A program made the translations under genes and the position numbers. Below, piece after piece: positions 44,615-52,355 of a stretch of DNA of 64,000 nt (within the stretch, counting starts at the first letter, position 1; each line of letters opens with the position of its first letter). The notes under the pieces are model-generated. The model ran no database searches and was not told the DNA's origin. It was given only the letters and a program-made list of their open reading frames with translations. Source of the stretch: Natrarchaeobius oligotrophus (GTDB lineage: Archaea > Halobacteriota > Halobacteria > Halobacteriales > Natrialbaceae); contig NZ_REFZ01000009.1 in assembly GCF_003841465.1 (NCBI RefSeq), positions 1 to 64,000 on the forward strand, read 5' to 3'.

Positions 44615-47600
44615 ATGAACCTACCAGAACGAATCTTTTCGACGGGGGGAGCAGGAAAAAAGATCGCTTTCGAACTGTTGGAATCGGAGTGGGTGCTCCG
44701 CGAGATCCTACGACCTCGCCCGAACCCACAGTCGGTCACGGTTACGATAATCGACACCGCCGAGGAAGAGGAGAATTCGGACCGACAGCGCATCGCGGAT
44801 ATTCGGGAGAACATCGCGTCGATCAAGGACGAACTCCGTTCCACGGACAACGGCCGTCCCGGCGACATCGACGTCGAGTACAAGCTGATCACGCGAAACA
44901 TCCAGCTCAACGACCAGAACGATCTCATCGGAGAGAGCGCGGTTCCCCGAATCACCGCCGGCAACGGAATGGACGAGGAGAACTGGTGGGTGGAAGAACA
45001 ACACATCAACGAAAACCTCGACTTCGCGACCGGCGTCGTCCGAAAGCGGGGTCTCGGAAAGGCGATGTACTACAAGGCCTACGCCGAAGACGACGAACTC
45101 TCGACGTACATCGACCTCCCCGATAAGGGGAAAGTCGCCGTTCTCTCCGGTCTCGGTGGCGGAACCGGCTCGGGACTCATCATCGACCTCGCCCGCCACC
45201 TCCAGCAGAAACAGCGAACCGCCGAGATCACGCTTTTCGGTATCCTTCCGAATCACACCGAGGGAATCCGCGAGAACGCGAACGCGTTCGCCGCGCTCTC
45301 GGAACTCGAGTACCTCAACCTGATCGGCGAACCGGCGTTCAAAGACCGAATTCTGTTGCCGATCGATCCCACCGACTTCGACGGAAAGGGCGGGAACAAG
45401 ATCCAGAACAGCCAGCTCCTCCAGGAGTTCGACGAGGCGATCATCTACCTGATGGCCGCCTACTACAACACCGTCGGAACCGAGGATCCGTTCGCCGACG
45501 CGCCCGACTACGCTCCGTTCACGATCGGGGTTCCACAGATCCTGCGGTACAACGTCGAAGCGATAAACGAGGGCAGGACCGCGATCCGGGAGATCCTCAA
45601 CTGCAAGCAGGAGGCCGTCCAGGCCGAACGAGAGATTTACACGAAGCTCGAGCGGTTCCTCGACAACCAGTACGGCGGTCCGACCGGGGACGGACTCCGT
45701 GACCTCGACCGGGCGGACCTGAACAGCCGGCTCGACGACGCCCAGTCGCTGCTCGAGTTCGAACTGTTCAACGAACTCGAGTACGAGTCGGTATCGATCT
45801 TCTCCGACATCATCACCGACGCCGAAAACGAGACCGACGACGTCGGCGAGCGAATCGACATCATCTCAGGGTCGCTTCGCGCCGTCGATACGACGGGCAA
45901 AGAGGCAGGACGGTTCGTCGACACCATCGACGAACACCTCGCTGAGGTCATCGAGGCCGACCTGCAGGCGATCGTCCAGCGGAACCGGTTGCTCATTCAG
46001 AAGCAATCGATCGACGACAACCGCGTCAGGGACGCCGTCGAGTACCTGATCGGCAGCGACGACGGGAGCGGCAATCCGGGCGTGAAGCTGAACCGACTCG
46101 AAACCCAGCTCGAGGACATCGAGTCACAGCGGGATAGCCGGGAAACCGAACTCGAGGAGACGCTCGAGGAACTCGAGACGCTCGAGCAACAGCAGGCCGA
46201 CGAGATCGACCGCAAGGTTGGAAACTGGATTCGGGATGCGACGACCGACATCGAACAGTACCAGGAGATCGACGTCGACGGCGTCGAGAACGACCTCTCG
46301 TCGCTGACTCGCGCGCTCGAGCAGTTCCGATCGGAGGTCGTCAACGCCAAGGCGGAAGACGAGGTCGACCGGGTAGGCACCCAGGAGATCACCCAACAAC
46401 TCGACGATATCGAACGCAAACTCGAACGCGCCGGCCTCTCGTTCGGCGAGCACCGAAGCGACGTCAAAACCTCGACGGCGGCGCTCAAAGAGGCGCGAAA
46501 GGCGTTCCTGACCATGAACGAGGAAGAAGGGACGCTGGAAAAGCTCACGCCGTGGTCCGGAAAGACGGAGCAAGCGAAAGAGGAGGCCCACCGGAACTTC
46601 CGCGTCCAGAAGAACAAGATCGAAGACCGCGGCGTGTTCAGCGTCGGCCCGCCGGGAGCGTCGTTCAGCGCGGAGGTCACGTACGACGGCCAGTCGGTGA
46701 CCGCCGACCTGCGGGATCGCGAACAGACGCTCCAGAACGAGATATTCGCCTCGCTGCGCGAACGCCTCGACGACCTGTCGGACGAGCACCGACGCGAGGT
46801 GGAATCGGTCCTGGATCGCGACGCGTCGATCGAGCGACTCCGCGACATCGCCCGGGACGCCTTCAAAGACGAGATCGAGGGAACGGACGAGGTCAAAGCT
46901 CGCAAGAACGAGATCGAAGACGAACTCGACCAGCTCGAAACGGACCGCGACATCTACGAATCGACGATCGATCTGTTCGAGGAGTTGAATCAACAGCGAG
47001 AAACCTACTCGGACCGCCTCGCCGAGTTCAACCGGAAACAAAACGAGTACGAAACCGAGTCCACCCGGTCGGTATCGACGGAGCGCGAGGACTCCGCCTA
47101 CATCAAGACCACGAAACCGAACGACGTCTTCCGGGTGACGGGAGACGAAGGAATCGGCGAGAGCGACCTCTTCTCTAGCAAAGAGGAGAACCAGCGCACC
47201 TACGGTGCCCTCGAGGATCTCGTCGAAAACGTCTTCAACGAACGGTACTCCGGGATCAAGCGCCGTCGATTCAGCAAGGGACGACAGCGGTACGACGACA
47301 TCAAAATCCGCGTCGGCGTCCTGAGTCAGGCCGTCGATCAGATCGACCCGGACGCCATCGACTTCGAGAACCGATTCAACAACGCGTTCGACCTCGGCGC
47401 GACTGGCAATCGCGTCGAAAACCCGTACACGAGCTGGCAACACGACATCGGCGACAAGTGGGACATCGGCCTGTGCGTGTTCATCGACGGCATCTTCCTC
47501 GACAACATCCGGAAGATGGTACAGGCCGACGGCTACCGGGCGGGCTACGAGACGCGCCGATCCGAACTCGGCGACGACATCCTCGTCCACCACAACTACG

Positions 47601-47842
47601 GCCTCGAGGACGGATTCTACGTCCGAAGAGCGAAGACGCTCAACATGGAAGACGAGGACGACGCCGGCTTCTACCTGCAGGACGAGTCCGACATCGTCGA
47701 CGAACTACTGGAACGATACGTCGAGACGGTTCCAACGAACGACTCGGCCGACGCCGGCGTCGACGCCGGCGCTGGAACCGACGGGCAGTCCGACGACGAG
47801 GGCGAGATCCAGTCGTACGAGTACAGCGGTGAGATGGAATGA
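44615..47842 (+). CDS. large tubulin-like GTPase-domain protein with coiled coils
   Basis: 1075 residues. The N-terminal domain carries the tubulin/FtsZ phosphate-loop signature GLGGGTGSG at 179-187, and a first nucleotide loop FSTGGAGKK at 8-16. Strand and helix order around them (VTVTIIDTAE; KVAVLSGLGGG; EITLFGILP) fits the Tubulin_2-like group rather than CetZ or FtsZ, which are about 400 residues. Long charged helical stretches (about 490-535, 590-640, 770-930) predict coiled coils. A C-terminal globular part (about 930-1050) is followed by an acidic tail. It overlaps the membrane GTPase gene by 4 bp. I infer a nucleotide-dependent filament or scaffold attached to the membrane through its partners; polymerisation is untested. 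Confidence 0.82.
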   Translation: MNLPERIFSTGGAGKKIAFELLESEWVLREILRPRPNPQSVTVTIIDTAEEEENSDRQRIADIRENIASIKDELRSTDNGRPGDIDVEYKLITRNIQLNDQNDLIGESAVPRITAGNGMDEENWWVEEQHINENLDFATGVVRKRGLGKAMYYKAYAEDDELSTYIDLPDKGKVAVLSGLGGGTGSGLIIDLARHLQQKQRTAEITLFGILPNHTEGIRENANAFAALSELEYLNLIGEPAFKDRILLPIDPTDFDGKGGNKIQNSQLLQEFDEAIIYLMAAYYNTVGTEDPFADAPDYAPFTIGVPQILRYNVEAINEGRTAIREILNCKQEAVQAEREIYTKLERFLDNQYGGPTGDGLRDLDRADLNSRLDDAQSLLEFELFNELEYESVSIFSDIITDAENETDDVGERIDIISGSLRAVDTTGKEAGRFVDTIDEHLAEVIEADLQAIVQRNRLLIQKQSIDDNRVRDAVEYLIGSDDGSGNPGVKLNRLETQLEDIESQRDSRETELEETLEELETLEQQQADEIDRKVGNWIRDATTDIEQYQEIDVDGVENDLSSLTRALEQFRSEVVNAKAEDEVDRVGTQEITQQLDDIERKLERAGLSFGEHRSDVKTSTAALKEARKAFLTMNEEEGTLEKLTPWSGKTEQAKEEAHRNFRVQKNKIEDRGVFSVGPPGASFSAEVTYDGQSVTADLRDREQTLQNEIFASLRERLDDLSDEHRREVESVLDRDASIERLRDIARDAFKDEIEGTDEVKARKNEIEDELDQLETDRDIYESTIDLFEELNQQRETYSDRLAEFNRKQNEYETESTRSVSTEREDSAYIKTTKPNDVFRVTGDEGIGESDLFSSKEENQRTYGALEDLVENVFNERYSGIKRRRFSKGRQRYDDIKIRVGVLSQAVDQIDPDAIDFENRFNNAFDLGATGNRVENPYTSWQHDIGDKWDIGLCVFIDGIFLDNIRKMVQADGYRAGYETRRSELGDDILVHHNYGLEDGFYVRRAKTLNMEDEDDAGFYLQDESDIVDELLERYVETVPTNDSADAGVDAGAGTDGQSDDEGEIQSYEYSGEME

Positions 47843-49296
47843 TAGGTAACGTCGCCGATGCAATCCATACGCATCGGGAGAAGGTGACGCTCGTCAGCTA
47901 CTTCGGGATCATGCTGGTCCTGACGGCTCCGCTGGCGACGCTGTTCGGATCCGCCTACGAGGAGGGACACCTCTCGCGAGCGGTCATCGACCTCCACCAC
48001 CTGATCGACGTCATCGACCTCGAGGGGATCAGCGTCTTCCTGCTCGGCATCTTCCTGGGACTGCTCGTCCTGATGACGATCGATCCTAAAAAACGCTGGC
48101 AGGGATATCTGCTCTGGATCGGGCTCGGTATCGCGATGCTCGGTCTCCAGTCGATGGGACTGTTCATTCCGAACATCGAGTTCACCGATACGTCGAATCT
48201 CACCTGGCTCGGTATCGGTCTCGTCCTCGGGTTGGTCGCCGGCGGTGGACGAACGCTCTTGCGGACGCGGACCGCCGAAGCCCTCGAGTTCAGGCGCGCG
48301 GCCTTCGGGATTTACCTGATGGTCGTACTCCTGATCGTCGGCTCCCTGTTCGAGTATCACGTGACGTATCCGGAGTTCGTCGAGGTTTCGCCGGAGGGGC
48401 TCGTCGTCTACGCGATCGAAAACCCGGAGTTCGCCATCGAGAGCGAGGGGCTCCTTCGCAACGTCGCGATCGCCGGTGTCTTCGTCGTCACGATTCGGAA
48501 GTTCATCCAGTACGATTCGAAAGAGGACTTCTTCGTCCTCGGCCCGCCCGCCTCCGGCAAGAGTCTGTTCCTGATCGGCGCGTACCTCGCGGCTATGAAC
48601 CGCAATCCGAACGACGAAGCGACTAACAAGACGCCGCTCCATCCGAGCCAGGATCTGATGGAGATGGTGCAGAACCTCGACCAGCGCTCCTCGGGGTGGA
48701 TCGTCGACGCGACCGGACAGGGCGAGATCAAGAACCTCGAGTTCCAGTACGTCCACGGCTCGACGTTTCCGAAGAACGTCAAGATAGAGAGCATCGACTA
48801 CGCGGGCGAGTATCTGAGCCGGTTACCCGACGTGTTGTCCGGTGCCGTCGCCGAGGAGGACACGGACAACACGCTGTTGCGTCTCTCGCAGGGCGTCGAG
48901 GAGGCGGATACGCTCATCCTGTTGCTCGACACCGAACGGTACGTCAACGGTGAGGCGCTCGACATCTCGGAGTACTTCAGTCTACTCCAGGCCGTCGATA
49001 ACACGAGCGTGTTCATCGTCGCGACGAAAGCCGACATCCTCGCCGAACGGTTCCGGGAGGACGAAGGCATCGAAGCTCACCTGGCGTTCGACGAGTTCAA
49101 AGCGTACGTCGGGAGGGAGCTCCGCCAGAGCGAGCAGGTCGATGCGCTCATCCGCCAGACGACGGGTGCGCAGATTCACCCGGTCTACTACCAGACGCGG
49201 GTCAACGAGGACGGCGATCGAGTCCCGATGCGCGACGACACGGGCTCGGTCATGACGATCGGCTTCGACCAGTTGCTGAACGAACTCGGACGGTGA
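47839..49296 (+). CDS. membrane-anchored P-loop GTPase-like protein
   Basis: 485 residues. Five to six membrane helices lie in the first 220 residues. A cytoplasmic P-loop domain follows, with GPPASGKS (235-242), a switch-like SIDYAGEY (D320) and TKAD (396-399) in the place of NKxD. These suggest a TRAFAC-type GTPase related to the double-GTPase (DO-GTPase2) proteins that occur with Tubulin_2-like proteins in bacteria; the family link is from memory. Start ATG overlaps the tubulin-like stop (ATGA), and the next gene starts 6 bp after its stop, so the three are surely co-translated. It would anchor or gate the tubulin-like scaffold. Confidence 0.8.
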   Translation: MIGNVADAIHTHREKVTLVSYFGIMLVLTAPLATLFGSAYEEGHLSRAVIDLHHLIDVIDLEGISVFLLGIFLGLLVLMTIDPKKRWQGYLLWIGLGIAMLGLQSMGLFIPNIEFTDTSNLTWLGIGLVLGLVAGGGRTLLRTRTAEALEFRRAAFGIYLMVVLLIVGSLFEYHVTYPEFVEVSPEGLVVYAIENPEFAIESEGLLRNVAIAGVFVVTIRKFIQYDSKEDFFVLGPPASGKSLFLIGAYLAAMNRNPNDEATNKTPLHPSQDLMEMVQNLDQRSSGWIVDATGQGEIKNLEFQYVHGSTFPKNVKIESIDYAGEYLSRLPDVLSGAVAEEDTDNTLLRLSQGVEEADTLILLLDTERYVNGEALDISEYFSLLQAVDNTSVFIVATKADILAERFREDEGIEAHLAFDEFKAYVGRELRQSEQVDALIRQTTGAQIHPVYYQTRVNEDGDRVPMRDDTGSVMTIGFDQLLNELGR

Positions 49297-49302
49297 TCAC
49301 AG

Positions 49303-50778
49303 ATGGCCGAACTAACGATATACGATTCACGCGGAAAACCGTACAAGGAGTCGGGGGGAACAGGGCAACCGAACGAGTTGATCAAGAACTTCTTTTTCGG
49401 CGGGGTGAAGGTCTACGCCGATTTCGGCTCACAGACCAAGATCGCCGTCTTCTTCCGGGCGCGGGAATCGAACGCCGGCCGTGCGGAGCAGTACTACGCG
49501 GTCTACCAGACGCGCTCTCGGAACGACGTCTTCGGAAATCTCAAAGCGGACCTTCGACAGCGCGTCGAAGGGGAGTACGGGATGTCGATCCAGACGGATT
49601 CCGACGACGTCGACGTCTTCCGATCGCTCGAACAGACCCACAGCGGCGTCCCCGGATCGGAGTTCGACCACGAACTCATCGAGAAGTTGTTGAACTCGGG
49701 CCAGCGCCTTCGGTTCGGCGTCTCGAGCACCGAGGACGCCCTCGGACTGTTCGACAGGTACGGTCGACGACCGGCCCAGCGGATCGCGATCGCCGACAAC
49801 CCCGACGTCGAACAGCTCGAAAACTGCGATCTGGCGATCTCGGTCGGGAACTACAGCGGACTCGAGCCGATCGGCGAGACCGAGCGGCTGATGCGGGAGG
49901 GCCGATCCCGATACGAGGAGAAGTTCATCGGCCAGAAAGTATCGAACATCAGGGCGGAACTCTCCGAGCTACGGAGCCAGTCCACCAAGACGGACGAAGA
50001 GATCAGACACCGGCTCAAGCGGGACCTGTCGATCTTCGAATCGCCGCCTCCCAACGCACTCGGCAAGCAGGGGAAGGGCGGCCCGCTCTCACAGCTCGGA
50101 ACGAAGACGAAAGTCGCCGTCGTGAGCTTCGGCGTCGTCGTCGCCGCTTTCCTGGTTCTGCTGGTCGCCGTCAATCTGTTGGCGGTCGCCGGGTACTCGG
50201 CTCCGACCGCGACCGATTCGCTCGTCGTGGTCTCCGACGACGACGAGGCGACGCTCGAGCAGGTCACGGTCGAAGGCGCGGCGGTCCACAATTTGACGGA
50301 AGGCGGTGAGTTCGTCAACGAAACGCAAACAGTCGAACCGGTCGACGGCGAACTGACGGTGAGCGGCGTGACCAACCAGGACCACGCACAGGTCTCGTTC
50401 ACACCGGCCGACGGCGGAGAGCCGATCAACGAAACGTACAACGAGGTTACGAACGAATCGTTCTCCATCACGCTCGAGGGGATCGAAACGGGCGGCGACC
50501 TCACGATCAGCGCCGGTGAGTGGGCCTCGACCGACGAGTACGACTGGCTGATCAACGGTACCGTCACCCTCGAGGTCGAGGCGTCCGGCGACGAGAACGG
50601 AACGGACGACGCGGCGGATACCGACGACGCGACCGACGGGGACGAAACGGACGGCGAGGCGTCCGACGATACCGGGGAGACGGACGACGATGACGAAGAA
50701 GAATCGGCCGACGACGAGGAGACGGGCGGCGAGGACGATTCCGACGACGAGGAGGATTCCACCGATGAAACCGAGTAA
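49303..50778 (+). CDS. single-pass membrane protein, third component of the tubulin-like cluster
   Basis: 491 residues. A cytoplasmic N-terminal domain of about 250 residues (begins ELTIYDSRGKPYKESGG; includes KIAVFFRARES and LAISVGNYSGLEPIGETERL) has no recognised family. A basic stretch and one membrane helix (about 271-296) follow, then an extracellular beta domain (about 300-430) rich in NxT/NxS sites for N-glycosylation, and a 60-residue acidic tail. Topology suggests an adaptor that links the cytoplasmic GTPases to the outside. Shine-Dalgarno-like sequence is weak, fitting re-initiation from the upstream gene 6 bp away. Confidence 0.75.
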   Translation: MAELTIYDSRGKPYKESGGTGQPNELIKNFFFGGVKVYADFGSQTKIAVFFRARESNAGRAEQYYAVYQTRSRNDVFGNLKADLRQRVEGEYGMSIQTDSDDVDVFRSLEQTHSGVPGSEFDHELIEKLLNSGQRLRFGVSSTEDALGLFDRYGRRPAQRIAIADNPDVEQLENCDLAISVGNYSGLEPIGETERLMREGRSRYEEKFIGQKVSNIRAELSELRSQSTKTDEEIRHRLKRDLSIFESPPPNALGKQGKGGPLSQLGTKTKVAVVSFGVVVAAFLVLLVAVNLLAVAGYSAPTATDSLVVVSDDDEATLEQVTVEGAAVHNLTEGGEFVNETQTVEPVDGELTVSGVTNQDHAQVSFTPADGGEPINETYNEVTNESFSITLEGIETGGDLTISAGEWASTDEYDWLINGTVTLEVEASGDENGTDDAADTDDATDGDETDGEASDDTGETDDDDEEESADDEETGGEDDSDDEEDSTDETE

Positions 50779-50840
50779 CGCCCGCGGTATCGGAGTCGTA
50801 TCGAGACGACGGCTGTCCCGTGACGAGGGGAGGTACGCCG

Positions 50841-52154
50841 ATGACCCGCTCGTGTAACCGCCGCCAGGCGCTGGCCGCGATCGGCGGTGCCGCCCTCGCG
50901 ACGGGAACGCTCGGCCCGATCGGAGCCGCGGCAGCCGACGCCGGCGATACCGTGTACGTCGGCGAGGACGGCAATTACGTGCGCGCGCTCGACGTCTCAG
51001 ACGGCTCGGAACGGTGGAGTCGCCGCCTCGGCACTCGAGTCACCTCGCCGCTTCCGACGGTCTGGAACGGAACCGTCTACGCGGCCGTCGCCGCCGATTC
51101 CGAGACCGTACACGCCCTCGACGCCGACGACGGATCCGTGCGGTGGACCGCCTCGACGGAAGGGACTGCACGGACGCATCCCACGGTCGTCGACGGCGTC
51201 GTCTACGTCGGCGACGAGGAGGGAGTACTGACCGCGCTCGATGCGGCGGACGGAACGACGAAGTGGGAGTTCGAAGCGAACAGCGCGATCCACGCTTCGC
51301 CGACGGTCGCAGGGGGAACGGTGTATTTCGGCTCGGACGACGGAAACGTGTACGCGATCGACGCCGACACCGGCGGCGAATCGTGGTCGTTCGGAACGTC
51401 GAATCGGGTTCGAACGACGCCCGTCGTCGACGGTTCGACCGTTTACTTCGGATCGGACGATCAGTACCTCTACGCCGTTTCTACGGCCGGAAGTGAGCGG
51501 TGGCGGTACGAAACCGACGGATACGTTCGGTCGACGCCGGTGGTCGACGACGACCACGTGTACGTCGCATCGGCCGACGAGACGCTCTATGCGCTCGAGC
51601 GATCGGACGCATCGGAAGTGTGGGAGTTTTCCACCGTCGACGTCGCGCGAACGACGCCGATCCTCGACGACGGAACGCTGTACATCGGCTCCGATAACGG
51701 CGATCTCTTCGCGGTGTCGACCGACGACGGTAGCAGAGAGTGGTCGTTTTCCACGGCGCGTCCCGTCCGCTCCTCGCCGACGCTCGCCGACGGAACGGTG
51801 TTCGTCGGCTCCGACATCGAGTCGCTCTTCGCGATCGACGCCGAGACGGGCGTCGAGGAGTGGGAGGTCGAGATGACCGGCGCCGTGCGCTCGTCACCCG
51901 CAATCTCGCGTGCCGACGAGGGTCCCGCCGACGAGGAAGCCGGCGACGAAGCGGACGAAGCGGAGGACGCGGACGACGAACCCGCGGACGAGACGGAAGG
52001 GGACGACGATGAATCGGACGAAGCCGCGACCGACGACGATGCCTCGCAATCGGACGAACCCGAAGTCGCGTTCGAAGTTCCGGGATTCGAAATCGCAAGC
52101 GCGCTTCTCAGCATCGGCATCGTGAGCTACCTCCTGAAAAAACGCGCCGATTGA
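50841..52154 (+). CDS. Tat-exported PQQ-type beta-propeller with PGF-CTERM-like anchor
   Basis: 437 residues from ATG 50841, preceded by GGAGGT; a GTG at 50820 is in frame. Tat signal NRRQALAAIGGAAL. Eight or so blades of the PQQ/BamB-like repeat follow (GTVYFGSDDGNVYAIDADTG and variants). An acidic linker of 60 residues then leads to VPGFEIASALLSIGIVSYLL and KKRAD. PGF followed by a hydrophobic helix and basic residues is the archaeosortase-A signal, so the protein may be cleaved and lipid-attached. It lies 62 bp after the single-pass protein and probably forms an extracellular interaction surface for the cluster. Confidence 0.82.
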   Translation: MTRSCNRRQALAAIGGAALATGTLGPIGAAAADAGDTVYVGEDGNYVRALDVSDGSERWSRRLGTRVTSPLPTVWNGTVYAAVAADSETVHALDADDGSVRWTASTEGTARTHPTVVDGVVYVGDEEGVLTALDAADGTTKWEFEANSAIHASPTVAGGTVYFGSDDGNVYAIDADTGGESWSFGTSNRVRTTPVVDGSTVYFGSDDQYLYAVSTAGSERWRYETDGYVRSTPVVDDDHVYVASADETLYALERSDASEVWEFSTVDVARTTPILDDGTLYIGSDNGDLFAVSTDDGSREWSFSTARPVRSSPTLADGTVFVGSDIESLFAIDAETGVEEWEVEMTGAVRSSPAISRADEGPADEEAGDEADEAEDADDEPADETEGDDDESDEAATDDDASQSDEPEVAFEVPGFEIASALLSIGIVSYLLKKRAD

Positions 52155-52355
52155 CTCCCTCCACACGGCTGAAAAACCGACGCCGAACCGGCGAACCAAC
52201 GAGCGTTTGCCTCTCGCACTTTGGAACGAGACAGTTCGCACACCGGATCCGGTGAGCGGTCGGAGCCGTCGGCGAGCGGCCACGAGACGAAGGCGGTTGC
52301 AACGCTCATCCCACAGTTTCGTCCGGACCAGTGTAACTCGTTGCAGTAATCCGTC

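Noticed and set aside
46124-47593. 489-codon minus-strand frame inside the tubulin-like gene
   Set aside because: Opposite strand of a supported gene, no recognisable domain or start signal.
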